A DNA stretch of 64,000 bases from Janthinobacterium sp. ROICE36 (GTDB lineage Bacteria; Pseudomonadota; Gammaproteobacteria; Burkholderiales; Burkholderiaceae_D): NCBI RefSeq assembly GCF_002869965.1, contig NZ_PEBS01000003.1:83187-147186 (forward strand), read 5' to 3'. The notes under the pieces were generated by a model. That model was not told the DNA's origin, ran no database searches, and worked only from the letters and a program-made list of their open reading frames with translations. Position numbers and translations under genes: made by a program. This document shows, piece after piece, positions 16,831 through 25,781 of this stretch; position 1 is the stretch's first letter; each line of letters opens with the position of its first letter.

Positions 16831-17417
16831 CAGCGGCGGGCGCGCCAGAAAGCGGCGAAGCGGCGCAGCACCCTGGCTGGGCGGGATTGATGGCGACCTG
16901 GCGTGCTCTTGCGCAAGCGCTGCCACCAGGCGCGGCGGGCGCGGCCCAGCGCGGCCGACAGGCGGCTGACGCGCCGCCACGGACGCGTGGCGCGCAGGCG
17001 GGCGATCCAGCGGTCCTTGGTTTCCATGAACAGGCCATGCCAGCGCGCAAACCACGGCAAACTGAGCAGGGTAGGGCGCGTCAGGCTGTACAGGCGGGCC
17101 ACGGCGGCCGCGCCGCCCAGCTTGGCGATGACGATCACGCCGATGCCGGAAAACGCATGGCCGCGCGCGATCGCCAACAGGGCCAGCAGCTTGACGGGAA
17201 ACAGCAGTACGGCCGGCAGCGCGAAGACGGCCAGCGCCCAGTACGGCGGCAGCCGCTTGATCCACGCTTCGAGCGCATGCAGGGGCGGAAATTGCGCCAC
17301 CACCTGCATGATGCGCGCGCCCGTCGCCCACAGCCATTCCTCGATCAGCAGGAAGATGGCGGCCAGGTAGACCAGCGGCGCGAACAGCCAGCGCCTGACT
17401 CTGTAGAATTTTTTCAT
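16830..17417 (-). CDS. Putative inner-membrane protein coupled to the histidine kinase
   Basis: Function not recognised. The protein has 195 residues with a hydrophobic segment near 9-30 (LFAPLVYLAAIFLLIEEWLW) and another near 57-83 (ALAVFALPAVLLFPVKLLAL). A weaker one lies around 88-110, and the C-terminus is strongly basic (about residues 130-195, many Arg/Trp), predicted cytosolic. Its stop overlaps the start of the histidine kinase gene (TGATG), so the two are translated together. That makes it a candidate membrane partner for a kinase that has none of its own, but this is inference from coupling only. Confidence 0.7.
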   Translation of the reverse strand: MKKFYRVRRWLFAPLVYLAAIFLLIEEWLWATGARIMQVVAQFPPLHALEAWIKRLPPYWALAVFALPAVLLFPVKLLALLAIARGHAFSGIGVIVIAKLGGAAAVARLYSLTRPTLLSLPWFARWHGLFMETKDRWIARLRATRPWRRVSRLSAALGRARRAWWQRLRKSTPGRHQSRPARVLRRFAAFWRARR

Positions 17418-17532
17418 CCGTCTCCGTGTGCGGCGCAGGTTTGCCGCGATTGCCTCGATGATACGTCAAAAAAGCCCGTTTGCCCCTGCATCCGGTGTGT
17501 CTGTGGCGCGCTGGCGGGGCTACAATAGGCAG

Positions 17533-18105
17533 ATGAATAAAGCCTTTGTAAAAGAATCCGACAACGACGACGATGAAGAAGCGGCCGTGCTGGCGCTGGC
17601 CATCCCCGCCGGCGCCAAGAACTACATCACGCCGGCCGGCTACCAGCGCATCAAGGAAGAGTTGCTGCAACTGATCGACGTCGACCGTCCGGAAGTGGTG
17701 CGTATCGTGCATTGGGCGGCGTCGAATGGCGACCGTTCGGAAAATGGCGACTATATCTATGGCAAGCGGCGCCTGCGCGAAATTGACCGCCGCATCCGCT
17801 TTCTCACCAAGCGCATGGACCTGGCCGCCATCGTCGACCCCAGCGTACACCATGGCAACGACCAGGTGTTTTTCGGCGCCACGGTAACCTACCGCACGAG
17901 CGACGGCGAAACGCACACCATCACCATCGTCGGCATCGATGAATTCGACCCCCTGAACGGCAAGATCAGCTGGGTCTCGCCGATGGCCCGCACCATCACC
18001 AAGGCGCGCGAAGGCGACCTCATCACCCTCAACACGCCGCTGGGCGAGCAGGAACTGGAATTGCTGGAAGTGACGTATCCGGCGCCGGGGGGAGACTTGA
18101 TCTGA
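17533..18105 (+). CDS. greB: Transcription elongation factor GreB
   Basis: Binds the RNA polymerase secondary channel and stimulates cleavage of backtracked transcripts. The N-terminal coiled coil contains NGDRSENGDYIYGKRRLREI, the GreB-type acidic tip. The C-terminal domain includes VFFGATVTYRTSDGE and ends in the conserved GreB fold. At 190 residues it is longer than the about 158 of E. coli GreB because of an acidic N-terminal extension (ESDNDDDEEAAV). ATG 17533 is chosen because upstream codons give unrelated sequence. Monocistronic, convergent with spoT across a shared terminator. Confidence 0.93.
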   Translation: MNKAFVKESDNDDDEEAAVLALAIPAGAKNYITPAGYQRIKEELLQLIDVDRPEVVRIVHWAASNGDRSENGDYIYGKRRLREIDRRIRFLTKRMDLAAIVDPSVHHGNDQVFFGATVTYRTSDGETHTITIVGIDEFDPLNGKISWVSPMARTITKAREGDLITLNTPLGEQELELLEVTYPAPGGDLI

Positions 18106-18118
18106 TGTTCGGCGCATG

Positions 18119-18160
18119 AAAAAACGGCTGGGCAGAGAAATCTGGCCAGCCGTTTTTTTA
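18119..18160. terminator. Bidirectional terminator between greB and spoT
   Basis: AACGGCTGG and CCAGCCGTT pair around an 11-14 base loop, with a run of seven T on the plus side and a run of A before the stem, so it also works for the minus-strand spoT. It overlaps the last codon and stop of spoT (18158-18160). Confidence 0.85.
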
Positions 18161-20431
18161 ATTGCGCTCCCGGAGTATCCGGTTGACCCCGGCGACGCGG
18201 CGCACATTGCGCAGCAGGGCGGCCAGGTGGACGCGGTCCTTGACTTGCACGGTGAAGCGCAGCTGGTCGAGGACGTTGTCCTTGTCTTCGTCCATGCCCA
18301 CATAGATGATATTGGCGTCGGACTCGCCGATTTCGGCGGCCACGCGGGCCAGGATGCCCCGTTCGCTGTTGATCAGCACCTTGATGCGGCAGTCGAAGCG
18401 GCGGTTCAGTTCTGTTCCCCAGCGCACGGCGATCCAGCGGTCCGGTTCCTTGGCGCGCTGGCGCTTGGCTTGCGAGCAGTCGCTCGTGTGCACCAGCAAA
18501 CCCTGGTCGCGGCGCAGCTGGCCGATGATCTGGTCGCCGGGAATCGGCAAACAGCAGGGCGCCAGTTGCACCGAGACGCCTTCGCTGCCGCAAATGGTAA
18601 CGGGGTCGAGTTCGCTGCCGTTATTGTGTTCCACCGGCATGCTGGCCGCTTCGCCGCCGATCAGGCCGAAGATGTGGCGCGCCACCAGGGTGGCCATGCG
18701 CTTGCCGATGCCGATGTCCGCATACAGCTCGTCCATGGAATTGGCGCTCGACTCGTTCAGCAGGCGTTCGACCAGCGGCGCCGGCAGGTCGGCGTCGATA
18801 TTCAGCGTCTGCAGCGCCTGCGATAGCAGTTGCTGGCCCAGGGCGATCGATTCGGGCAGGTTGATCGTGCGCAAATGGTGGCGGATGGCCGAACGGGCCT
18901 TGCCGGTGCGCACGAACGATAGCCAGGTAGGGCTGGGGCGCGACGAGGAATCGGTGATGATTTCAACGATGTCGCCATTGTGCAGCTCGGTGCGCAAGGG
19001 CGAGGTTTCGTTGTTGATCTTGACGGCCACGGTCTGGTCGCCGATGCCCGTATGGATAGAATAGGCGAAGTCGATGGCCGTGGCGCCGCGCGGCAGGGCG
19101 ATGATCTTCGACTTCGGCGTAAACACATAGACGGAATCGGGGAACAGGTCGACCTTGACGTGTTCGAGGAATTCGGCCGAGTCGCCCGTCTGCTGCTGGA
19201 TGTCGAGCAAGGATTGCAGCCACGCATGGGTGCGCTGCTGCAAGTCGGACGGGTTCGATTCGCCGCTCTTGTACAACCAGTGCGCCGCCACGCCCGATTC
19301 GGCCGTGCGGTGCATTTCCTGGGTGCGGATCTGGAATTCGACGGGGGTGCCGTAGGGGCCGATGACGGTCGTGTGCAGCGACTGGTAGCCGTTCAGCTTG
19401 CGGATCGCGATGTAATCCTTGAACTTGCCCGGCATGGGCTTGTACAGGCTGTGCAGGGTGCCCAGGGTCACGTAACAATCGGCAAAACTGCCCACCACCA
19501 CGCGGAAGCCGTACACGTCCAGCACTTGCGAGAACGACAAATGCTTGTTGCGCATCTTTTTATAGATGTCGTACAGGGTCTTTTCGCGGCCCGTGACGTC
19601 GGCCTCGAGTTCGGCCATGGACAGGGTGCTTTTCACCGCTTCCATGATCTTGTTGACCACTTCGCGCCGGTTGCCGCGCGCCGCCTTGACGGCTTTCGCC
19701 AGGGTGCGGTAGCGCATCGGGTACAGGTGCGAGAACGACAGGTCCTGCAGCTCGTGGTAAATATTGTTCAGGCCAAGGCGGTGCGCGATCGGCACGTACA
19801 CTTCCATGGTCTCGCTGGCGATGCGGCGCTTTTTTGCCGCCGTCATGAAGTCCAAGGTGCGCATATTGTGCAGGCGGTCGGCCAGCTTGATCAGGATCAC
19901 GCGCACGTCGGACGCCATGGCCAGCAGCATCTTGCGGAAGTTTTCCGCCTGCGCTTCGATCTGGCTCTGGAATTCGATTTTTTCCAGCTTCGACAGGCCG
20001 TCGACCAGGTGCGCCACGGGCGCGCCGAAGCGCTCGATCAACTCTTCCTTCTTGACGTCCTGGTCTTCCATGACGTCGTGCAGCAGGGCGGCCATGATGG
20101 CTTGCGCGTCGAGTTTCCAGTCGGCGCAGATTTCGGCGACAGCGATCGGATGCGAGATATACGGCTCGCCCGAGCGGCGCATCTGGCCCAGGTGCATTTC
20201 GTCGGAGAAGCGGTAGGCTTCCTTGACTTTTTTCAGGTCGGCGGGGGACAGGTATTCGGCCAGCTTGTCGGCCAGCTGGCTGACGGAGGCGACGCCCGGT
20301 GCAGGCGCTGCAACAGTGCCGCTGCCGGACGTGCCGACACCGGGCGTGGAAGCACCCTGTGGTTTTGCCGCCTGGCGCGGGGCCAGGGGCGGCAGTGCTG
20401 CAGAAGTCGTGTCGGCTGGGGTCAGACTCAT
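18158..20431 (-). CDS. spoT: Bifunctional (p)ppGpp synthetase/hydrolase SpoT
   Basis: Stringent-response enzyme making and degrading (p)ppGpp. Domains in order: an HD hydrolase with intact HDxxED (His118-Asp119, Glu122-Asp123 in LLHDVMEDQ), a RelA/SpoT synthetase (RKLNGYQSLHTTVIG, VEFQIRTQEMHRTAE), TGS (LPRGATAIDFAYSIHT) and a C-terminal ACT domain. An intact HD site argues for a bifunctional Rel/SpoT rather than a synthetase-only RelA. A Pro/Ala/Gly-rich tail of about 50 residues precedes the HD domain. It lies downstream of gmk and rpoZ, the classic order. Confidence 0.96.
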   Translation of the reverse strand: MSLTPADTTSAALPPLAPRQAAKPQGASTPGVGTSGSGTVAAPAPGVASVSQLADKLAEYLSPADLKKVKEAYRFSDEMHLGQMRRSGEPYISHPIAVAEICADWKLDAQAIMAALLHDVMEDQDVKKEELIERFGAPVAHLVDGLSKLEKIEFQSQIEAQAENFRKMLLAMASDVRVILIKLADRLHNMRTLDFMTAAKKRRIASETMEVYVPIAHRLGLNNIYHELQDLSFSHLYPMRYRTLAKAVKAARGNRREVVNKIMEAVKSTLSMAELEADVTGREKTLYDIYKKMRNKHLSFSQVLDVYGFRVVVGSFADCYVTLGTLHSLYKPMPGKFKDYIAIRKLNGYQSLHTTVIGPYGTPVEFQIRTQEMHRTAESGVAAHWLYKSGESNPSDLQQRTHAWLQSLLDIQQQTGDSAEFLEHVKVDLFPDSVYVFTPKSKIIALPRGATAIDFAYSIHTGIGDQTVAVKINNETSPLRTELHNGDIVEIITDSSSRPSPTWLSFVRTGKARSAIRHHLRTINLPESIALGQQLLSQALQTLNIDADLPAPLVERLLNESSANSMDELYADIGIGKRMATLVARHIFGLIGGEAASMPVEHNNGSELDPVTICGSEGVSVQLAPCCLPIPGDQIIGQLRRDQGLLVHTSDCSQAKRQRAKEPDRWIAVRWGTELNRRFDCRIKVLINSERGILARVAAEIGESDANIIYVGMDEDKDNVLDQLRFTVQVKDRVHLAALLRNVRRVAGVNRILRERN

Positions 20432-20512
20432 AAAACGTCGCGTTGCTTTACAGTGTGAATAAAGGATACGGTAGAACCAGGGGTCAGCACTGTTCCGGCA
20501 CGCGGGTTCCCA

Positions 20513-20716
20513 CTACATCGGGACCTTTTTCAGCATTTCGATGCCGACTTTACCGGCAGCGATTTCACGCAGCGCGACAACGGTAGGCTTGTCCTTGGCT
20601 TCCACCTTAGGGGTGTGTCCTTGCAACAACTGACGTGCGCGGTAGGTTGCAGCCAGGGTCAGCTGAAAGCGGTTAGGGATCTGTTTCAGGCAATCTTCGA
20701 TGGTGATACGGGCCAT
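20513..20716 (-). CDS. rpoZ: DNA-directed RNA polymerase omega subunit
   Basis: Small RNA polymerase subunit that helps assemble beta-prime and forms a ppGpp site. Its 67 residues begin [19 protein letters not shown], the typical omega N-terminus, and include [16 protein letters not shown] 20716 has AGGAG at good spacing. It lies between gmk and spoT, 53 and 81 bases away, in the same direction. Confidence 0.96.
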   Translation of the reverse strand: MARITIEDCLKQIPNRFQLTLAATYRARQLLQGHTPKVEAKDKPTVVALREIAAGKVGIEMLKKVPM

Positions 20717-20769
20717 AGTAACTCCTAATAGTGGTGCGTGGCGCTGTGTGAACTGGCGTGCAGGGACGA

Positions 20770-21408
20770 TTATTCTGCGTGCAGGCCCAGCTGGGCGAAT
20801 AGCGATGCGTTGCGGGCCGCTTGTTGCGCAAACCGGCAACGGGCCGCTCTCACGATCGCGCTCAGTTCGGACAAAGCGACCGTAAACTCTTCATTGATAA
20901 TAACATACTCGAACTCGGGAGCGTGTGCGATTTCGCCGCCGGCCGCCAGCAGGCGGCGCGTAATCACATGCGGCTCGTCCTGGCCGCGCTTGTTCAGGCG
21001 CTCTTCCAGCGCATCGATCGATGGCGGCAGGATGAAAATGCCGGCGGCGCGGGGGAATTGCTTGCGTACCTGGCGCGCGCCCTGCCAGTCGATTTCCAGC
21101 AGAATGTCGGTGCCGGCCAGCATTTGCTGTTCCACCATGATGCGCGAAGTGCCATAGTAATTGCCATGCACTTCCGCCCACTCCAGGAATTCGCCCTGGT
21201 CGGCGCGCGCGACAAAGTCTTCCGCTGTCGTGAAATAGTACTCGCGGCCGTGCTGCTCGCCCGGACGGGGCGCGCGCGTGGTGGTCGAGATCGACAATTT
21301 GATGCCGGGCTCTTGCGCCAGCAATGCATTGACCAGTGTCGATTTGCCGGCGCCCGATGGCGCGGCGACCACGAACAGGCTGCCGGAGAAGGCGGTAGGG
21401 TGGCTCAT
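20770..21408 (-). CDS. gmk: Guanylate kinase
   Basis: Phosphorylates GMP to GDP with ATP in the cytosol, feeding GTP and (p)ppGpp pools. The P-loop is near the start ([19 protein letters not shown]). The GMP-binding region is [19 protein letters not shown], followed by [13 protein letters not shown] and [13 protein letters not shown]. Its 212 residues match the family. First of the gmk-rpoZ-spoT order. Confidence 0.96.
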   Translation of the reverse strand: MSHPTAFSGSLFVVAAPSGAGKSTLVNALLAQEPGIKLSISTTTRAPRPGEQHGREYYFTTAEDFVARADQGEFLEWAEVHGNYYGTSRIMVEQQMLAGTDILLEIDWQGARQVRKQFPRAAGIFILPPSIDALEERLNKRGQDEPHVITRRLLAAGGEIAHAPEFEYVIINEEFTVALSELSAIVRAARCRFAQQAARNASLFAQLGLHAE

Positions 21409-21544
21409 GCGGATCTTTCAATAATCGTGTTGTTGGCGCCGATGCTCGCGCAAGCGGCGCCCAATCCGGTATTTTACCAAGAGGCAAGGCAGCGAGCCAG
21501 TCCCTGCTGGCGGCATGACAAAAAACAAACTGTCCGGAGCAGCC

Positions 21545-21871
21545 TCAGCGGGGCAGCCGGCCCACGGCGATTTCACCCGCATTCAGGATGATGGCCCGGC
21601 CATTCACATCGGTGCAGTCGCGGTTACTCAGGCGCACGACGGTGGTGTCGACGGACACTTCCGCGCCCAGGCTGCTGCGCGAGCAGATGCGATAAGAGGC
21701 AGGATCGGCGCCCGTGTAGATGGCGGCGCCGCGCTCCTTGAGCACGAAGCAGCCGGAGGCGCAGCTTTCGATAGCGTACGGCGATGGCTGCTGCGCCGTT
21801 TGCGCCTGCGCGCCTGCTGCCAGCAGCGCCAGGGCGGCGCTGGCGAGTATCCATGTGCGTGGCGTGGCCAT
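21545..21871 (-). CDS. Small exported protein of unknown function
   Basis: A 108-residue protein with a clear Sec signal peptide (hydrophobic core ILASAALALLAAGAQA, predicted cleavage after AQA). The mature part has four cysteines (SCASGC, RICSRS, NRDC), consistent with disulfides in the periplasm. No family is recognised. It starts 3 bases after the yicC stop, so it is likely co-transcribed with yicC; gmk follows after 136 bases. Confidence 0.7.
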   Translation of the reverse strand: MATPRTWILASAALALLAAGAQAQTAQQPSPYAIESCASGCFVLKERGAAIYTGADPASYRICSRSSLGAEVSVDTTVVRLSNRDCTDVNGRAIILNAGEIAVGRLPR

Positions 21872-21874
21872 CGC

Positions 21875-22780
21875 TTACTCCAGGTTCTGCACTTGTTCGC
21901 GCATTTGCTCGATCAGCAGCTTCAAGTCCATCGAGGCGTCGGCCAGTTCCTTGACGGACGCCTTGGCGCCCAGCGTATTGGCTTCGCGATTCAGTTCCTG
22001 CATCATGAAGTCGAGGCGCTTGCCCACTTGCCCGCCCTTGGCGAGGATGTGGCGCGTTTCGCCCAGGTGGGCCGACAGGCGCGCCAGTTCTTCCGAGACG
22101 TCGATGCGGATGCCATACAAAATGACTTCCTGGCGGATGCGCTCCATGGCGTCCTGGCGCGACAGGGCCGAATTCGAGCCCTGGCTGGCCAGGCCCAGCG
22201 CATCTTGCATGCGTTCGATGGCTTTTTGCTGGAAGGCCGCCACCACTTGCGGAATCAAGGGCGTGATGCGCTTGACGATGGCTTCCATCGCTTCGATGCG
22301 CGACACCAGCACCGTTTCGAGCGCCGCGCCTTCGCGCTTGCGGCTGTCAACGAAGGCCGTCACGGTGCGTTTGGTCAGCGCGCCCACGTCCGCCTGCAAG
22401 GATTCTTGCCCCACTTGTGCTTCTTCGATGACGCCAGGCCAGCGCAGCAGTTCGGCCACCGTCATGACGGGAGCGGAGACAAAATGCTGACCCACTTCGT
22501 TTTGCAGGCGCGCCAGTTCGGCCAGCAGGGGCAGGTTCAGCGCCTGCGTGCCGGCCGTCGCAGCCTTGCGGCCAAAGCTCAGGCGTACCTCGACTTTGCC
22601 GCGTGTGATGGCGGACATGACGGCGGCACGCAAGTCAGGCTCCAGCGCCCGCAGATCGTCGTTGATGCGGAATTGCAGGTCGAGAAAGCGCGAGTTGACG
22701 CTCTTGATTTCAATTGTCAGTGTGCCTGCAGCACCTTCGCTGGTGGCAACCGCGTAGCCTGTCATGCTTGAAATGCTCAA
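21875..22780 (-). CDS. yicC: YicC family protein (RNA-metabolism associated)
   Basis: Conserved YicC/DUF1732 protein, reported in E. coli to act as an RNase connected to small-RNA turnover. Diagnostic segments are SSMTGYAVATSEGA and IKSVNSRFLDLQFRI at the N-terminus and the C-terminal EELARLSAHLGETRHIL followed by GKRLDFMMQELNREANTLG. The best start is TTG at 22780-22778 with GGGGAA a few bases upstream, giving 301 residues; the ATG at 22765 is the alternative. It is divergent from rph. Confidence 0.92.
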   Translation of the reverse strand: MSISSMTGYAVATSEGAAGTLTIEIKSVNSRFLDLQFRINDDLRALEPDLRAAVMSAITRGKVEVRLSFGRKAATAGTQALNLPLLAELARLQNEVGQHFVSAPVMTVAELLRWPGVIEEAQVGQESLQADVGALTKRTVTAFVDSRKREGAALETVLVSRIEAMEAIVKRITPLIPQVVAAFQQKAIERMQDALGLASQGSNSALSRQDAMERIRQEVILYGIRIDVSEELARLSAHLGETRHILAKGGQVGKRLDFMMQELNREANTLGAKASVKELADASMDLKLLIEQMREQVQNLE

Positions 22781-23043
22781 AGGATTCCCCGATTTGATCT
22801 TGTATACAGTCACTTATACACTTAATCAGCCAGCGCAGGCAATACCGCCCGCGCCGCAAAACAGGACCGAAGAGCGCGATGGCCTGAAAATTGCTGAATA
22901 GTGTGCGTTTTACGGCATTGTAAAGAAAATTGTGTTTGGTGGGGCAGGATTGTAGGGATCGTGTGTGCAAGCCGCCCTGCGCCGTGTCATGGCGCCGCAG
23001 TGGTAAAATCGCGACCGCAACCCCAATCACACAGGACACTCCC

Positions 23044-23772
23044 ATGACATTTGAATCCCGCCCGAGCGGCCGCGCCGTCGACGCGCTGCGCGCCATCCGC
23101 ATCACCCGCCAGTACACCAAGCATGCCGAGGGCTCGGTGCTGATCGAATGCGGCGACACCAAGGTCATTTGCACCGCCAGCATCGAAGACAAGGTGCCGG
23201 GTTTCCTGAAGGGCAAGGGCCAGGGCTGGTTGACGGCCGAGTACGGCATGCTGCCCCGCTCGACGCACACCCGCATGGACCGCGAAGCGGCGCGCGGCAA
23301 GCAGTCCGGCCGCACGCAGGAAATCCAGCGCCTGATCGGGCGCTCGCTGCGCGCCGCCTTTGATCTGCAAGCGTTCGGCGAACGCACCCTGCACCTCGAT
23401 TGCGACGTGATCCAGGCCGACGGCGGCACGCGCACGGCTTCGATCACGGGTGCCATGGTGGCCGCGTATGACGCGTTTTTCCAGCTGCAGGCGCGCGGCG
23501 CAATTGCCGCCATCCCCGTAAAAAGCTTTGTCGCCGCCATCTCGGTGGGCGTCTACCAGGGCATGCCGGTGCTGGACCTGGACTATGTGGAAGATTCGGG
23601 TTGCGACACGGACATGAATGTGGTGATGACGGAAGCGGGCCACTTCATCGAAGTGCAGGGCACGGCCGAAGGCGCCGCGTTTGACCGCGCCGGCATGAAC
23701 CGTTTGCTGGACCTGGCGCAGGGTGGCATCGCCGACCTGATCGCCCTGCAGAAGCAAGCATTGGGGATCTGA
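23044..23772 (+). CDS. rph: Ribonuclease PH
   Basis: Phosphorolytic 3'-5' exoribonuclease that trims tRNA 3' ends. Of 242 residues, the family stretches [56 protein letters not shown] and [15 protein letters not shown] are all present. ATG 23044 follows AGGA in a short leader. Its divergent arrangement with yicC is common in beta- and gammaproteobacteria. rdgB and hemW follow on the same strand. Confidence 0.96.
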   Translation: MTFESRPSGRAVDALRAIRITRQYTKHAEGSVLIECGDTKVICTASIEDKVPGFLKGKGQGWLTAEYGMLPRSTHTRMDREAARGKQSGRTQEIQRLIGRSLRAAFDLQAFGERTLHLDCDVIQADGGTRTASITGAMVAAYDAFFQLQARGAIAAIPVKSFVAAISVGVYQGMPVLDLDYVEDSGCDTDMNVVMTEAGHFIEVQGTAEGAAFDRAGMNRLLDLAQGGIADLIALQKQALGI

Positions 23773-23794
23773 TCTTTACATCGATTTACATCCT

Positions 23795-23816
23795 GTTGCC
23801 CGCCGCACCGGGCAAC
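23795..23816 (+). terminator. Hairpin after rph, without a T tract
   Basis: GTTGCCCG and CGGGCAAC form a perfect 8-bp stem with a 6-base loop, 23 bases after the rph stop. No T run follows, so it may stabilise the 3' end or attenuate rather than terminate; rdgB follows about 95 bases on. Confidence 0.35.
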
Positions 23817-23910
23817 AAGCCCACATTTGCCGCCGTTGAGCGCGGCAGTGGGCCAAGGTGAGGGGAGCGCAAAGGGTTTACAATGTCGGCACTTCAACCG
23901 GACTACTGAC

Positions 23911-24504
23911 ATGACCCAACGCCTCATCCTCGCCTCCAACAACGCCGGCAAGCTCAAGGAATTCAACGAGCTGCTCTCGAGCATCGGTTTTTCCGTCCAC
24001 GCCCAGGGCGAGTATGCCGTGCCGGAAAGCGACGAACCGTTCCATACCTTCGTGGAAAACGCCTTGCAAAAGGCGCGCCATGCGTCGCGCCTGACGGGCT
24101 TGCCGGCGCTGGCCGACGATTCGGGCGTGTGCGTGAATGCGCTCGGTGGTGCGCCGGGCGTGTATTCGGCCCGTTATGCGGGCGAACCGAAATCGGATGC
24201 CGCCAACAGCGCCAGGCTGATCGCCGACCTGGAAACGCATGCCGACAAGTCCGCGTATTACTACTGCGTGCTGGTGTACGTGCGCCATGCGGACGACCCG
24301 CAGCCGGTGATCGCCGACGGCCGCTGGAATGGCGAGATGATCGCCCTGCCGCGCGGCCAGGGCGGTTTTGGCTACGATCCGCATTTCTACCTGCCTGCGC
24401 TGGGCAAGTGCGCGGCCGAACTGACGTCCGATGAAAAGAACGCGCTGTCGCACCGGGGCCAGGCCCTGCGCGCGCTGGTCGACAAACTGCGGACCCTGCG
24501 ATGA
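23911..24504 (+). CDS. rdgB: XTP/dITP pyrophosphatase RdgB
   Basis: House-cleaning nucleotide hydrolase removing XTP, ITP and dITP. It starts MTQRLILASNNAGKLKEFNE (SNN..K motif), has LPALADDSGVCVNALGGAPG with the catalytic Asp region, and ends with KNALSHRGQALRALVDKL. 197 residues, typical. ATG 23911 is favoured because the frame upstream is non-coding in style. It overlaps hemW by 4 bp (ATGA). Confidence 0.96.
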   Translation: MTQRLILASNNAGKLKEFNELLSSIGFSVHAQGEYAVPESDEPFHTFVENALQKARHASRLTGLPALADDSGVCVNALGGAPGVYSARYAGEPKSDAANSARLIADLETHADKSAYYYCVLVYVRHADDPQPVIADGRWNGEMIALPRGQGGFGYDPHFYLPALGKCAAELTSDEKNALSHRGQALRALVDKLRTLR

Positions 24505-25775
24505 TCCCGATCAAACTGGTGGGCGCCGTTGCCAAATCTGTAGCGAAGCCAGGAGCCTCGCCCGCGCCGCAGGAAGGCATTTCCGGCGCGGCGGGAGCGG
24601 CGCTGAAGTACCTGCAGCCGGGCGCGCTGAACCTGACGGCGCTGCCGCCGCTATCGCTGTACATCCATTTCCCGTGGTGCGTGAAAAAATGCCCGTATTG
24701 CGATTTCAATTCGCACGAGGTGCGTGGCAGCTTTCCGGAAGAGGAATACCTGGCGGCGCTGCGGCTGGACCTGGAAATGGCGCTGCCGCTGATCTGGGGC
24801 CGCAAAATCCACACCATCTTCATCGGCGGCGGCACGCCCAGCCTGATGACGGCAGCGGGGCTGGACCGCCTGATGTCGGACGTGCGCACCTTGCTGCCCC
24901 TGGAGCCTGATTGCGAAATCACCATGGAAGCCAATCCGGGCACCTTCGAAGCAGAAAAATTCAAGTCCTACCGGGCCAGCGGCATCAACCGCCTGTCGAT
25001 CGGCATCCAGAGCTTCAATGGCCGCCATCTGCAGGCGCTGGGGCGCATCCATGACGACCATGAAGCGCGCCGCGCGGTGGACATCGCGCACGCCAACTTC
25101 GACAATTTCAATCTCGACCTGATGTACGCGCTGCCCACGCAAACCCTGGCCGAGGCGCAGCAGGACCTGGAAACGGCGCTGTCGTTCGCGCCGCCGCACC
25201 TGTCGCTGTACCACCTGACCCTGGAACCGAACACCCTGTTCGCCAAGTACCCGCCGGTACTGCCGGACGACGACGAAAGCGCCGACATCGCCGACATGGT
25301 GGCCGCGCGCGCGGCGCAGGCCGGTTATGGCCGCTACGAAGTGTCGGCCTACGCGCAGCCGGGCCGCCAGGCAAAGCACAACCGCAATTACTGGGAATTC
25401 GGCGATTACCTGGGCATCGGCGCGGGCGCGCATTCAAAAATCTCGTTCCCGCACCGCGTGCTGCGTCAGGCCCGCTACAAGCAGCCGCGCGCCTACATGG
25501 ATGCGGTACTGGCCGGTAGCCCGGTGCAGGAAGAGCGCGAACTGGCACGCGAGGAAATGGGTTTTGAATTCATGCTCAATACCCTGCGCCTGACGCAGGG
25601 CTTTTCGCCCAACCTGTTCGCCGAACGCACCGGCCTGGCCATCAACGCCATCGAGCAGCCGCTGAATGCGGCCGAAGCAAAAGGCTTGCTGTACCGCGAC
25701 CACCAGATCATCCGCCCGACGGAGCTGGGATTGCGCTTTTTGAACGATCTGCAGCAGATGTTCCTGGAAGACTGA
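24501..25775 (+). CDS. hemW: Radical SAM heme chaperone HemW
   Basis: HemN-like radical SAM protein that carries heme and is thought to deliver it to respiratory proteins. The 4Fe-4S motif CxxxCxxC is Cys60, Cys64, Cys67 in FPWCVKKCPYCDF. The fourth HemN-type cysteine seen in true coproporphyrinogen oxidases is absent (Phe follows), which fits HemW. Further family segments are FIGGGTPSL, EANPGTFE and NRLSIGIQSFN. The N-terminus carries about 50 extra residues before the core. Coupled to rdgB by an ATGA overlap. Confidence 0.93.
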   Translation: MIPIKLVGAVAKSVAKPGASPAPQEGISGAAGAALKYLQPGALNLTALPPLSLYIHFPWCVKKCPYCDFNSHEVRGSFPEEEYLAALRLDLEMALPLIWGRKIHTIFIGGGTPSLMTAAGLDRLMSDVRTLLPLEPDCEITMEANPGTFEAEKFKSYRASGINRLSIGIQSFNGRHLQALGRIHDDHEARRAVDIAHANFDNFNLDLMYALPTQTLAEAQQDLETALSFAPPHLSLYHLTLEPNTLFAKYPPVLPDDDESADIADMVAARAAQAGYGRYEVSAYAQPGRQAKHNRNYWEFGDYLGIGAGAHSKISFPHRVLRQARYKQPRAYMDAVLAGSPVQEERELAREEMGFEFMLNTLRLTQGFSPNLFAERTGLAINAIEQPLNAAEAKGLLYRDHQIIRPTELGLRFLNDLQQMFLED

Positions 25776-25781
25776 CGCCGC

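Noticed and set aside
16831..18303. N-terminal extension of the histidine kinase frame up to 18303
   Set aside because: This part runs antisense through greB and overlaps the membrane-protein gene; kinase-like sequence begins only at 16830.
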